The notes under the pieces are model-generated. The model searched no databases and was not told where the DNA came from. It saw only the letters and a list, made by a program, of their open reading frames with translations. A program made the translations under genes and the position numbers. Source: Streptomyces griseus (lineage in GTDB: Bacteria; Actinomycetota; Actinomycetes; Streptomycetales; Streptomycetaceae). Taken from it: a DNA stretch of 64,000 nucleotides. Positions 34,746-42,654 of the stretch are shown in pieces. The stretch spans positions 496,001-560,000 of the forward strand of contig NZ_UAVD01000029.1 in assembly GCF_900460065.1 (NCBI RefSeq), given 5' to 3'. Position 1 is the stretch's first letter; the number at the start of each line of letters is the position of its first letter.

Positions 34746-35699
34746 TCAGGGCCTTTCGGAACGAAGGTGGTGGCGGCCGACCGCGCGGGTGCGCGGGATG
34801 CCGGTGGAGGAGTCGGGTTCGACGTCGATGCGGATGCCGTACGCGTCGCTGAGCCGCTCGGGGGCGTAGACCTCCGCGGGGGTCCCCGCGGCGACGATCC
34901 GCCCGGAGGAGAGGAGGACGACCTGGTCCGCCACGGCGGCGGCCTGGTCCAGGTCGTGCAGGACGACGCCGACGGTGACGCCGTGCGTGTCGGCGAGGTC
35001 GCGGACGAGGTCGAGGATCTCGACCTGGTAGCGCAGGTCGAGATAGGTGGTCGGCTCGTCGAGGAGGAGTACGTCGGTGTCCTGGGCCAGGCAGCAGGCG
35101 AACCAGACGCGCTGCAACTGCCCGCCGGACAGGCTCTCCACCCCGCGGTCGGCGAACTCGGTGAGGTTCGTGACGGTCAGCGCGTGCTCGACCATCCGGG
35201 CCCCGTCCGGATCGGTTCCCCGGAGCCGGGCCCGGTAGGGGTGGCGGCCGAATCCGACCACGTCGCGCACGCTGAGGCCGGCCGGTGCGTTGCGGCTCTG
35301 CGCGAGCAGGGTGACCCGGCGGGCGAAGTCGGAACGGGACAGGGCGAGGGCGTCGACGGGCTCGGAGCCCTCGCCCTGGGGCGCCACGGTCACCCGGCCG
35401 GTGCGGGCCTTGTGCAGCCGGGCCACGGCCCGCAGCAGGGTGGACTTGCCACTGCCGTTCGGCCCGATGAGCGCGGTGACGCGTCCGCGCGGCAGCCGGA
35501 GGTCGGCCCCGTGCACGACGTCGGTACGGTCGTACGCGATCGTCATGTCGCGGGCGTCGAGTCCGGCATCGGGTCCGGCGGCCTCGAAGGCCGTGGCCGG
35601 GCCGGCTTCGGCGTCGGGGGGCGCGGCGGTGGCACCGGCAGCGGGCGCGGAGCGCCGACGCGGCGGTGGGTCTTCTCGGTCGAGGGCAGGAGCGATCAC
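34746..35699 (-). CDS. Siderophore ABC transporter ATPase (FecE/FhuC-like)
   Basis: 317-aa ATPase with Walker A GPNGSGKST, signature LSGGQLQR, Walker B VLLLDEP and the switch His in VVLHDLDQA. An unusual Ala/Pro-rich N-terminal tail of about 45 residues precedes the domain. It powers the import system and is the first gene of the operon. The ATG at 35699 lies 5 nt from an iron-box palindrome, so iron-dependent repression by a DmdR/IdeR-type regulator is expected. Confidence 0.95.
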   Translation of the reverse strand: MIAPALDREDPPPRRRSAPAAGATAAPPDAEAGPATAFEAAGPDAGLDARDMTIAYDRTDVVHGADLRLPRGRVTALIGPNGSGKSTLLRAVARLHKARTGRVTVAPQGEGSEPVDALALSRSDFARRVTLLAQSRNAPAGLSVRDVVGFGRHPYRARLRGTDPDGARMVEHALTVTNLTEFADRGVESLSGGQLQRVWFACCLAQDTDVLLLDEPTTYLDLRYQVEILDLVRDLADTHGVTVGVVLHDLDQAAAVADQVVLLSSGRIVAAGTPAEVYAPERLSDAYGIRIDVEPDSSTGIPRTRAVGRHHLRSERP

Positions 35700-35704
35700 G
35701 ACAG

Positions 35705-35723
35705 TAAGGTTAGCCTAGCCTAA
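35705..35723 (-). promoter_or_regulatory. Iron box (DmdR1/IdeR-type operator)
   Basis: TTAGGCTAGGCTAACCTTA, read on the minus strand, matches 16 of 19 positions of the TTAGGTTAGGCTCACCTAA iron box. It lies immediately upstream of the ATPase start and would block transcription of the siderophore import operon when iron is plentiful. Confidence 0.88.
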
Positions 35724-36114
35724 ATTGCCCTGGTCAAGCGGGATTCGGAATCGTGTCCTCCGCGTGACCCTCGGGGATCCGTCGCCCGTCCTCCCCTCGC
35801 CGTCGAGGTGGTGACGGCGGCTCTCCCGCCCGGGGCGCGGATGCCCCGGGCGGCGGTTTCTTCCGGCCGAAGCCGCAGAGCGGCGCATCGCCGACTTTCC
35901 GTGTATCCGCAGGTCAGGAGGTAGTTCTGCGTTGAACCGCCGAGCTCCGTCCATATGCTGGACGCCTCACGCCGGGCGTCTGAGCTGCCCGAATGACCAT
36001 TCGGTCGGCTCGAACGCCCGCCCGCGGCTGGAAGGCGGCCGTCGGCGTGCGCTTACTTTCCGCATGCGTAAGACTCCTGACCGCAATCAGGCATTCGACC
36101 AAGGAGCCTCACCC
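35724..36114. other. Gene-free interval upstream of the protease inhibitor gene
   Basis: About 390 bp with no convincing gene. It contains a hairpin (35826-35853). An open frame from TTG 35932 runs in frame into the inhibitor gene, but it would bury the signal peptide and is rejected. The inhibitor's promoter presumably lies near 36040-36090, but I see no clear hexamers. Confidence 0.5.
35826..35853 (+). terminator. GC-rich hairpin followed by a short T-rich tract
   Basis: CCGCCCGGGGC (35826-35836) pairs with GCCCCGGGCGG (35843-35853) over a 6-nt loop, followed on the plus strand by GTTTCTTCC. It resembles a rho-independent terminator reading rightward, although no intact plus-strand gene precedes it here. 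Confidence 0.55.
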
Positions 36115-36558
36115 ATGCGACGCAACCCTCACGCCGCCTTCGCGACCGTCACGGCGACCGCCCTTCTGCTCGGTGGATTCGCCACCGCCACCGCCCAGGC
36201 CGCACCGGCGGGGGCCCCGAGCCTCTACGCGCCCTCGGCGCTCGTCCTCACCGTGGCCCGCGGCGAGGACCCGCTGACCGCCACCGTCGAGCGGGCCGTG
36301 ACGCTCACCTGCGCCCCCACCGCCGAGGGGACGCACCCCACCCCCGCTGCGGCCTGCAAGGAACTGGCCGCGGTCCAGGGGAAGTTCTCCGAACTGACCG
36401 CCGGTCCGTCGAACCGGACCTGCACCCGCCAGTGGGACCCGGTCGTGGTGTCCGCGCACGGCGCCTGGCAGGGCAGGCAGGTCCGGTTCAGCACCACGTA
36501 CGGCAACGCCTGCGAGATGGCGGGCAGCACGAACGGCAATGCCGTGTTCGCCTTCTGA
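36115..36558 (+). CDS. Secreted Streptomyces subtilisin inhibitor (SSI family)
   Basis: 147-aa precursor. The signal peptide is about 1-29 (MRRNP... ending AQA), then a mature domain starting near APAGAPSLYAPSALVLTV, the SSI hallmark. Four Cys occur in the usual order (TLTCAPT, AACKEL, RTCTRQW, NACEM), giving two disulfides. In the reactive loop CTRQWDP the P1 residue aligns with Arg, which would favour trypsin-like proteases over subtilisin. ATG 36115 has GGAG 8 nt upstream. SSI proteins regulate extracellular proteases during aerial growth. Confidence 0.95.
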   Translation: MRRNPHAAFATVTATALLLGGFATATAQAAPAGAPSLYAPSALVLTVARGEDPLTATVERAVTLTCAPTAEGTHPTPAAACKELAAVQGKFSELTAGPSNRTCTRQWDPVVVSAHGAWQGRQVRFSTTYGNACEMAGSTNGNAVFAF

Positions 36559-36770
36559 CCCACCGGGGCGCGCCGACGCCGGGACGACGGAGCACGGCTC
36601 CGTCCCGCCCGACCGCGTTCCGGCGGCCTACCCGCCCCGCCCGGCGTGCCCCGCACACGCCCCCGACCGACCGGGACCGCACCGGCCGTTTCCGCCGCGG
36701 CCGGCAGCGACCCGCCCCGGTCGTTTCGCCCACCGGACCCGCCCGAGTGCGGGCGTACCTCCGGCTCCCG

Positions 36771-36836
36771 CTAGGTCCTGTCGTCGAACTGCCGCCTGCC
36801 CCCGGGCGACGACGGCAGTTCGACGACAGGACCTAG
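36771..36836. repeat. Compact inverted-repeat element, copy 2
   Basis: A 66-bp near-palindrome bounded by CTAG on both sides. The outer 24 bp of each arm are identical in inverted orientation (CTAGGTCCTGTCGTCGAACT at the left end); the centre (CCTGCCCCCGGGCGACGA) is imperfectly paired. The right end supplies the TAG stop codon of the adjacent minus-strand transporter. Arms matching the element at 12640-12818 suggest a small mobile element; folded as RNA it would also act as a bidirectional terminator between the converging SSI and transporter genes. Confidence 0.8.
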
Positions 36837-38446
36837 TCGGAGGACTCCTGCGTCACCCGGGTCCCCGGATGGCGCAGCGAGATCAGGAAGGCCACCCCCA
36901 GGGCGATGGCCATCCCGTAGAACACCCACTGGTTCGCCTCGGCGAAGTCCATCCGGATCGCCGACATCGCATCCCGTACGGTCTCGGCCACCGGCCCGGA
37001 GCCGGAAGGGCCCCGGGAGTCCGCCTGACCGGTCACCGACTGTGCGATCGACTCGGCGATGTCGCGCGACTCCCCGGGCGGCACGTCCTTGGCCCGCAGG
37101 GTCGCGTCGACCTTGGTGATCGTCGTATGGGTGAGCAGGGTCCCGAAGACGGCCAGGCCGATGCTGGCCGCGAAGTTCCGCACGGTCTGGGTGATGCCGG
37201 TGACCTCGCCGTAACTGGCGTCGATCGCCCGGTTCACCGCGTCGGTCGAGGCCGGCGCCAGCAGCAGTCCGATGCCCGCGCCCGCCATCGCCGCGTACAG
37301 CCACTGGTCGTGCATGGACAGCGTGGTCAACTTCCCCGCCCACAGGGCGAACCCGACCGCCCCGAGTGCCGTGCCGAGCTTCATCGCGGGGCGTGCGCCG
37401 CGTTTGTCGAGGATCCGGCCGCCCCACTGCGAGGCGAGGCCGAAACCGATGAAGAAGTACAGGAGGTACAGCGCCGCCTGGTTCGGCGACGCGCTCAGCG
37501 AGACCTGCGCGTACACGGAGGCGAAGAAGAACACCGGGACGAACGCCATCATGGCGAAGAACAGCACCGCGTTGTCGACACGGAACGCCAGGTCGCGGAA
37601 GACCCGCAGGTTGATCAAGGGCGAGCGCGTGCGCAGCTCCAGCCGGCAGAAGGCCGCCAGCACCAGCAGGCCGCCCGCGATGCACGCCCAGGTGGCGACG
37701 GAGTCCCAGCCCCAGGTCGACGCCTGTTGCAGCCCCAGCACGGTCAGCCCCATGCCGACGGCGACGAGCGCGGCTCCGGGCAGGTCCAGGGGCTCGCGGC
37801 GGGGCCGGTCCGGGATGCGCGCCAGTACCGCCAGCACGATGGCGACGACGGCGACCGGGACATTGACCCAGAAGATCGCCCGCCAGGTCCACCCGGTGAG
37901 CCAGCCGCCGAGCAGCGGCCCGACCGCGGTGAGCGCCCCGGACACCCCGAAGAACAGGGCCAGGGCCCGTCCGCGCCGCTCCACCGGGAACACGGCGATG
38001 ACCACGGCGAGCGCGGCCGGGAACATCAGGGCCGCGCCGACGCCCTGGACGGCGCGGAAGCCGATCAGCCAGGCCTGCGCGAAGTCCCCGGAGGGCACCG
38101 CGCCGCACAGCGCGGAGGCGATGACGAAGACCAGCGTGCCGATCAGCATCACGCGGCGGTGCCCGAAGAGGTCGGACAGCCTCCCGCCCAGGGCGAAGAA
38201 GGCGGCCAGCGTCAGCAGGTAGGCGTTGACGACCCACTGCATCTGCGAGGAGGTGAGGCCGAGTTCATCGATGATGTTCGGGGCCGCGATCGCCACGATG
38301 GTCTGGTCGATGAACGTCATCGACACGGCGAACAGCATCGCCGTGAGGGCGAGGGCCTGGTTCGGGGGGCCGCTCCGCCGGCCCGCCGTTCCGGGCTCCG
38401 GCGATCCAGGCCGCGGGGTGCCCCTTTCGGGGGATTCTCTGCCCAT
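36833..38446 (-). CDS. MFS drug exporter, DHA2 (EmrB/QacA) family
   Basis: 537-aa transporter with about 14 predicted helices. DHA2 marks include FIDQTIVAIAAPNI in helix 1, WVVNAYLLTLAAFFALGGRL, LSDLFGHRRVML and GWRAIFWVN-like TWRAIFWVNVPVA. It probably exports hydrophobic drugs or a metabolite by proton antiport. The stop codon lies within the repeat element at 36771-36836, so the last codons may have been set by that insertion. No regulator gene is adjacent. Confidence 0.93.
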   Translation of the reverse strand: MGRESPERGTPRPGSPEPGTAGRRSGPPNQALALTAMLFAVSMTFIDQTIVAIAAPNIIDELGLTSSQMQWVVNAYLLTLAAFFALGGRLSDLFGHRRVMLIGTLVFVIASALCGAVPSGDFAQAWLIGFRAVQGVGAALMFPAALAVVIAVFPVERRGRALALFFGVSGALTAVGPLLGGWLTGWTWRAIFWVNVPVAVVAIVLAVLARIPDRPRREPLDLPGAALVAVGMGLTVLGLQQASTWGWDSVATWACIAGGLLVLAAFCRLELRTRSPLINLRVFRDLAFRVDNAVLFFAMMAFVPVFFFASVYAQVSLSASPNQAALYLLYFFIGFGLASQWGGRILDKRGARPAMKLGTALGAVGFALWAGKLTTLSMHDQWLYAAMAGAGIGLLLAPASTDAVNRAIDASYGEVTGITQTVRNFAASIGLAVFGTLLTHTTITKVDATLRAKDVPPGESRDIAESIAQSVTGQADSRGPSGSGPVAETVRDAMSAIRMDFAEANQWVFYGMAIALGVAFLISLRHPGTRVTQESSD

Positions 38447-38535
38447 GGGTCCATGGTCGCCGGGCCGCCGCCGTGCTGCATCCCGAGCCGCGGGCCCGCC
38501 CCGCCCGCGATGCGCGGGGCGGGCGGGGCGTCGCG

Positions 38536-38784
38536 CTAGGTGCCCGCCGGGGACCCGGTGTACGGCAGCAGGGCCATCTCGCGGGCGTTCTTGATCGCCG
38601 CGGCCACCTGCCGCTGCTGCCGGGCGCTGATCCGGGTGACCCGGCGGCCTCGGATCTTCCCTCGGTCGGAGACGAACCTCCGCAGCAGATCGGTGTCCTT
38701 GTAGTCGATGTACGTGATCTCCGCGGCGTCCAGGGGGTTCGGCCGGCTCTTGAACGGTTTGCGGGGTTCCTGCTGACGGGCCAT
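38536..38784 (-). CDS. rpsR2: Zinc-free ribosomal protein bS18 paralogue
   Basis: 82-aa S18 with the family core DYKDTDLLRRFVSDRGKI, then RRVTRISARQQRQVAAAIKNAREMALLPY. It has no Cys residues and belongs to the set of zinc-independent paralogues here. In S. coelicolor the homologous genes are repressed by Zur, and substitution frees zinc from ribosomes. It follows the CobW-like gene by 85 nt, and an imperfect GC-rich hairpin (about 38494-38530) lies downstream. Confidence 0.95.
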   Translation of the reverse strand: MARQQEPRKPFKSRPNPLDAAEITYIDYKDTDLLRRFVSDRGKIRGRRVTRISARQQRQVAAAIKNAREMALLPYTGSPAGT

Positions 38785-38869
38785 GGGGCTTCCTCGTGTG
38801 CGGTCTGCGGTCGTCGGGTGTGCGGTGGTCGTCCGGGACGCGGGTTACGGGGGTGGGTGCGGGCGCGCG

Positions 38870-40024
38870 TCAGTGGACCGGGTCGAGGAGCGCGTCGAAC
38901 GCGGCGGGAAGTCTCTTCCAGGTCTCCCGGCCGCCGCCGTACTCCTCGTCCGTGAGCAGGCAGGAGTCCAGCAGTCCGGTCAGGCCCTCGCGGTCGAGGC
39001 CGGGGGAGACGAAGACCAGGTGCTGGCAGCGGTCGCCGTGCTCCGGGTGCCAGTCCAGCGCGGCGGCGGCCCGCCGGTAGGGCGGCACCATGGACCAGGC
39101 GGCGTCCGGGAGCGAGGCGAGCCAGGGTCCGGTGTTCTCCACGCAGAGCGCGCCGCCCGCGGCATCCCAGGAGAGCAGGGTGTCGGGCCGGTCCGCGAGC
39201 CAGAACCGGCCCCGGCTGCGAGCCGCCGCGCAGCTCAGGTCCTCCAGCGCGTCGAGCAGGCGCTCGGGGTGGAAGGGGCGGTGCCGCCGCCAGACGAGCG
39301 TGCCCACCCCGGCCTCGTCGGCCTCCTGCGGAAGCAGCGCGCAGGCCGGGTGCTGGCCCGCGTCCGCCGCCTCCACGTCGAACCCCGCGAAGGCGAGCCG
39401 GGCCAACTCGGCCGATCCGGAATCGGCCTGACGGGCCGTCGGGTTCAGCTGCCGGATCAGGGCACGGTCCTCGTCGTCGGCCGCCGGGCTCGCCACCACG
39501 GCCAGTACGGGCGCGTACTCCACCTGTCGGGCCCAGGTGTCGCCGATGGTCCGCCGGTCGGCCGGCGCCGCCGCGAGACCGGCCTCGGCCAGATCGTCGC
39601 CGTTGGAGAGGCAGGGCAGCACGAGCGTGGGGTCGACCGCCGCGAACACGTTGGTGACCTCGGCGGCGGTGGTGTGCGCGGCGATCACCTCGGCCATGGA
39701 CTTCGGCTCGACGGAGTCCCAGAGCTCCAGGACCGCGAGGCGGGTCCGGCCGTCCCCCGCGAGCCGCTCCAGTTCGGGTACCAGGTCCTCGCGCAGCGCG
39801 CAGCAGGCGCACGCGTTCACCAGCGGCGCCTCGCCGGAAGCCAGCTCGCCGCCGTGATCCCGCAGGGAGCGGCCTACCGTCCCTCCGGTGGCCGTGGACA
39901 GGTCGTGGTGCAGCGCGACGCTGTGCGGGACGTCCCGCAGCAGCCCTTCCACCACCTCGCGGCGTGCCTCGGAGTGCAGGCCGCAGACGATGACGACGGG
40001 CAGTATCCCGCGGTGCCCGCTCAC
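38870..40024 (-). CDS. CobW/G3E-family GTPase-like protein with a degenerate P-loop
   Basis: 384-aa COG0523 relative. The metal-binding CxCC motif is present (NACACCALREDL), and the C-terminal CobW_C pattern includes RPFHPERLLDAL and HPEHGDRCQHLVFVSPGLD. However, the P-loop position reads CGLHSEARREVV instead of GxxGAGKTT, so the GTP-binding Lys is missing. COG0523 proteins act as zinc metallochaperones; this Streptomyces subgroup might act without classical GTP hydrolysis. It overlaps the L31 gene (ATGA) in the minus-strand Zur operon L33-L31-GTPase-S18. Confidence 0.9.
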   Translation of the reverse strand: MSGHRGILPVVIVCGLHSEARREVVEGLLRDVPHSVALHHDLSTATGGTVGRSLRDHGGELASGEAPLVNACACCALREDLVPELERLAGDGRTRLAVLELWDSVEPKSMAEVIAAHTTAAEVTNVFAAVDPTLVLPCLSNGDDLAEAGLAAAPADRRTIGDTWARQVEYAPVLAVVASPAADDEDRALIRQLNPTARQADSGSAELARLAFAGFDVEAADAGQHPACALLPQEADEAGVGTLVWRRHRPFHPERLLDALEDLSCAAARSRGRFWLADRPDTLLSWDAAGGALCVENTGPWLASLPDAAWSMVPPYRRAAAALDWHPEHGDRCQHLVFVSPGLDREGLTGLLDSCLLTDEEYGGGRETWKRLPAAFDALLDPVH

Positions 40025-40275
40025 CGGGCTCCACCGCGTCCGTAGCGGCGTTCGAAGCGCTCGACGCGTCCGGCGGTGTCCAGGACGCGTGCGGTGCCGG
40101 TGTAGAAGGGGTGGCTCGCGGAGGAGATCTCCACGTCGACCACCGGGTAGGTGTTGCCGTCCTCCCAGGCGACCGTGCGGTCGCTGGTCATGGTCGAGCG
40201 GGTCAGGAACGCGAAGTCGGCGGCCTTGTCGCGGAAGACGACGGGGCCGTAGGAGGGGTGGATTCCGGGCTTCAT
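40021..40275 (-). CDS. rpmE2: Zinc-free ribosomal protein bL31, type B
   Basis: 84-aa L31 of the Cys-free type B (MKPGIHPSYGPVVFRD, then SSASHPFYTG). It replaces the zinc-binding L31 during zinc shortage. The ATG at 40275 follows the L33 gene by 61 nt and its end overlaps the CobW-like gene by 4 nt. Confidence 0.96.
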   Translation of the reverse strand: MKPGIHPSYGPVVFRDKAADFAFLTRSTMTSDRTVAWEDGNTYPVVDVEISSASHPFYTGTARVLDTAGRVERFERRYGRGGAR

Positions 40276-40336
40276 GAAGGTGTCCTAGGGGTCGGGTCCG
40301 GGGCGGGTGCGGGGGAGCGGAGCGGCTTCGCCGCGT

Positions 40337-40501
40337 TCAGCGCTCCTCGCGGAAGTCGACGTGGCGGCGGGCGACCGGGTCGTACTTGCGCAGCACCATC
40401 CGGTCGGGGTCGTTCCGCCGGTTCTTGCGGGTGACATAGGTGTAACCGGTCCCCGCGGTGGAGCGGAGCTTGATGACCGGGCGTACTTCGTTGCGAGCCA
40501 T
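40337..40501 (-). CDS. rpmG: Zinc-free ribosomal protein bL33
   Basis: 54-aa L33 (MARNEVRPVIKLRSTAGTGY, then TYVTRKNRRNDPDRMVLRKYDP) without the two CxxC pairs of the zinc form. It is the first gene of the minus-strand operon; its ATG at 40501 lies 20 nt from the Zur box core shared with the divergent L28-S14 operon. Confidence 0.95.
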   Translation of the reverse strand: MARNEVRPVIKLRSTAGTGYTYVTRKNRRNDPDRMVLRKYDPVARRHVDFREER

Positions 40502-40513
40502 GGGCGCTACTAT

Positions 40514-40535
40514 ATGGCAATGGTTTCCATTTTCA
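40514..40535. promoter_or_regulatory. Zur box between divergent ribosomal-protein operons
   Basis: On the minus strand TGAAAATGGAAACCA (40535-40521) matches the left half of the Zur consensus TGAAAATGATTTTCA well; the right half is weaker (10 of 15 overall), with further ATTGCC-type sequence to 40514. Its position between rpmG and rpmB, both known Zur targets in Streptomyces, supports the call. Confidence 0.75.
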
Positions 40536-40569
40536 ATAATGGACGCGTCGAAGGAGAGGCAGGTAACCC

Positions 40570-40806
40570 ATGTCCGCCCACTGCCAACTGACCGGCTCGA
40601 AGCCGGGATTCGGCAACAACATCTCCCACTCGCACCGCCGCACGTCCCGACGGTTCGACCCGAACGTGCAGCGCAAGCGGTACTGGCTGCCCGGCGAGGG
40701 CCGCTCTGTGCGCCTCACGCTGAGCGCCCGGGCCATCAGGACCGTCGACAGCATCGGCATCGAGGCCGCGGTCGCGCGCATCCGTGCGCGGGGAGGCAAG
40801 GTCTGA
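40570..40806 (+). CDS. rpmB: Ribosomal protein bL28 paralogue lacking the zinc ribbon
   Basis: 78-aa L28 (CQLTGSKPGFGNNISHSHRR, then TSRRFDPNVQRKRYWLP). Only one Cys remains, so the four-Cys zinc site of the housekeeping form is absent. It starts at ATG 40570, downstream of the Zur box with AAGGAGAGGCAGG before it, and its stop shares bases with the S14 start (TGATG). Confidence 0.96.
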   Translation: MSAHCQLTGSKPGFGNNISHSHRRTSRRFDPNVQRKRYWLPGEGRSVRLTLSARAIRTVDSIGIEAAVARIRARGGKV

Positions 40807-41111
40807 TGGCGAAGAAGAGCAAGATCGCGCGGAACGACAGGCGCCGGGAGACCGTCGAGCGCTACGCCGCCCGCAGGGCCGAGCTGAAGGAGGTCATCCG
40901 CCGCCCCGGTACGCCGGAGCCCGAACGGAACCGGGCCGTCGAGGAGTTGCGGCGGCAGCCCCGTGATGCCAGTGCCACCCGGGTGCGCAACCGCGACAGC
41001 GTCGACGGCAGGCCCCGGGGGTATCTGCGCAGGTTCGGACTCTCCCGGGTCCGGATGCGTGAGCAGGCCCACGCCGGGTTCCTCCCGGGGGTGACCACGT
41101 CCTCCTGGTGA
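40806..41111 (+). CDS. rpsN: Zinc-free ribosomal protein uS14 paralogue
   Basis: 101-aa long-form S14 (MAKKSKIARNDRRRETVERY, RDSVDGRPRGYLRRFGLSRVRMRE) without Cys. It replaces the short zinc-binding S14 under zinc limitation. Coupled to the L28 gene through a one-base TGATG junction. Confidence 0.96.
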   Translation: MAKKSKIARNDRRRETVERYAARRAELKEVIRRPGTPEPERNRAVEELRRQPRDASATRVRNRDSVDGRPRGYLRRFGLSRVRMREQAHAGFLPGVTTSSW

Positions 41112-41174
41112 CGGCGGACCGAACGCGGGTGGCGGTACGGCGGTCGCGCCGCGCCGCCACCCGCGACGCGTCCC

Positions 41175-42455
41175 TCAGCGGCCGACCGGGTCGGCCTCCG
41201 CCCCGTCCCCGGGGGTGAGGAGGGCGAGGTGGCCGCCGTCGTCCAGGGGTGTCGGGACGGTCAGGGTCGTGAGGAGGTCCGCCCGGTCCGCGTCGAAGAC
41301 GTGGACCTCGCCGTGGCCTCCCCGGCTGACCGCCACCAGGCCGCCGCCGGGGGAGGCGGCGACGGCCCTGCGCTGCACGCCGTCCCAGGGGGTCCCGCCG
41401 GGCCGGGGTGCGCCGGACATGGCGGGCAGGGGCAGGCGTGCGGCGATCTCCGGACGGGACCCGGCGACCGGGGGCGCGGTGAGCAGGACCAGTTCGTCGC
41501 CGTCCGGGTGGACGCGGGTGTAGGCGATGTGGCGGGCGGTCACCGCGAGTCGGAAGACCAGTCCGGGGCCCAGGTCCAGCCGGCCCGTGACGCCCGTGTC
41601 GAGTTGGTGCCACCAGGCGTCGTTGGACCACGTGGGCCACTGCCCGGGGTCGCCGGGTCCGCCGCGCACGCAGGACCAGAGCATCCGCCGCACGGGGTCG
41701 AGCCGCAGGTAGTGACCGCGCCCGCCGGAGCGCCCGTCGGCGGACCAGGGCAGGGGGGTCTCGCCGACGAGGCCGTCCCCCTCCCGCCGTGCGCGATGCA
41801 CCCCCGACCCCGCGGCGGCGAACACCCGGCGGGTGAGGGGGTCGTGGGCGTCGCCGTGGCCGTCGTCGTCCGGCAGGGCGATCCGCCCGACGGGAGCCGC
41901 CGGAGGGCAGGCCGGGGCCGAACGCATCAGGTCGCGGTGCCGGTGGGCCAGCAGTTCGCCCGGCTCCCGGTGGCGCAGCACCACGAGCGGGGACGGCCCG
42001 CCGCCGAGGACCGTGACTCCCGGCTCGCCCGTCCGCCCCCGCACGCGTACGGCGACGGCGCCGTCCGGGGCGTCGAGGTCGACGGCCGTCAGGAGTCCGG
42101 TCCAGGCCTCCTCGTTGCGCCCGAGGCCGGTGGTCACCGCGAGGTGCCGGCCCCTCGGGTCCGCCGCCAGGTGTTCGGCGGGGACCGCGACCGGTATCCG
42201 GCGCCGGACGAACGGATGTCCGGCGCCGGGGCCGTAGGGGTCCAGGACCAGCAGCTCGCCCGCCCGGTCGTCCACGCAGGCGGTGAGGCCGTCCGGCAGG
42301 GCGAGGAAACCGGCGTGCTCGGCGAGGTGCCGGTGGCGCAGTTCGGCGCGCTCCGTGCCGTCCGGGAGGTCCAACAGGCTGATCCGACCGGCGACATGGT
42401 CGGAGACCAGCAGGCGCGGCGGTGCGTGGGGCGAAGGGTGCGGGGACTGTGGCAC
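41175..42455 (-). CDS. Predicted beta-propeller protein, Zur-linked
   Basis: 426-aa protein built from repeated blade-like segments (RLLVSDHVAGRISLLDL, VSRGGHGEVHVFDADRADLL and similar), suggesting a WD40/YncE-like beta-propeller. No signal peptide is visible, so it is probably cytoplasmic. It is His- and Asp-rich in places (LRHRHLAEH, HREPGELLAHRHRD), which could suit metal binding. GTG 42455 has AGGAG 6 nt upstream. It is divergent from the importer operon across a Zur box, so co-regulation is expected; in many genomes related propellers accompany zinc metallochaperones, but that role is inference. Confidence 0.8.
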   Translation of the reverse strand: MPQSPHPSPHAPPRLLVSDHVAGRISLLDLPDGTERAELRHRHLAEHAGFLALPDGLTACVDDRAGELLVLDPYGPGAGHPFVRRRIPVAVPAEHLAADPRGRHLAVTTGLGRNEEAWTGLLTAVDLDAPDGAVAVRVRGRTGEPGVTVLGGGPSPLVVLRHREPGELLAHRHRDLMRSAPACPPAAPVGRIALPDDDGHGDAHDPLTRRVFAAAGSGVHRARREGDGLVGETPLPWSADGRSGGRGHYLRLDPVRRMLWSCVRGGPGDPGQWPTWSNDAWWHQLDTGVTGRLDLGPGLVFRLAVTARHIAYTRVHPDGDELVLLTAPPVAGSRPEIAARLPLPAMSGAPRPGGTPWDGVQRRAVAASPGGGLVAVSRGGHGEVHVFDADRADLLTTLTVPTPLDDGGHLALLTPGDGAEADPVGR

Positions 42456-42542
42456 GGCGAACTCCTGGGGTCGGTGGGGTCATGGGGGAGACGGGGGCCG
42501 GTGCGGTCCGGCCGGAGCCGGGGGCGACCCCGGCCACTTTAT

Positions 42543-42557
42543 TGGAAATGATAATCA
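42543..42557. promoter_or_regulatory. Zur box in the divergent promoter of the metallophore importer
   Basis: TGGAAATGATAATCA matches the Zur consensus TGAAAATGATTTTCA at 12 of 15 positions. It lies between the beta-propeller gene (minus) and the binding-protein gene (plus), so it can control both. Confidence 0.82.
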
Positions 42558-42654
42558 TGTGTAAGGTTTCGGCTTGTGGCGGGGATCGCTCCCGGGGCTC
42601 CGCCGCCGCTCTGCCGCATCCCCGGGACCGCACAGGAACGTTGAGGGACCGTCG

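Noticed and set aside
31613..35723. Idea that the iron-regulated importer serves the NRPS product of region A as its siderophore receptor
   Set aside because: The two are 15 kb or more apart with unrelated genes between, and the NRPS operon shows no iron box; adjacency is too weak.
35932..36114. Extended start for the subtilisin inhibitor at TTG 35932
   Set aside because: It would place 61 residues before a textbook signal peptide; ATG 36115 has its own GGAG.
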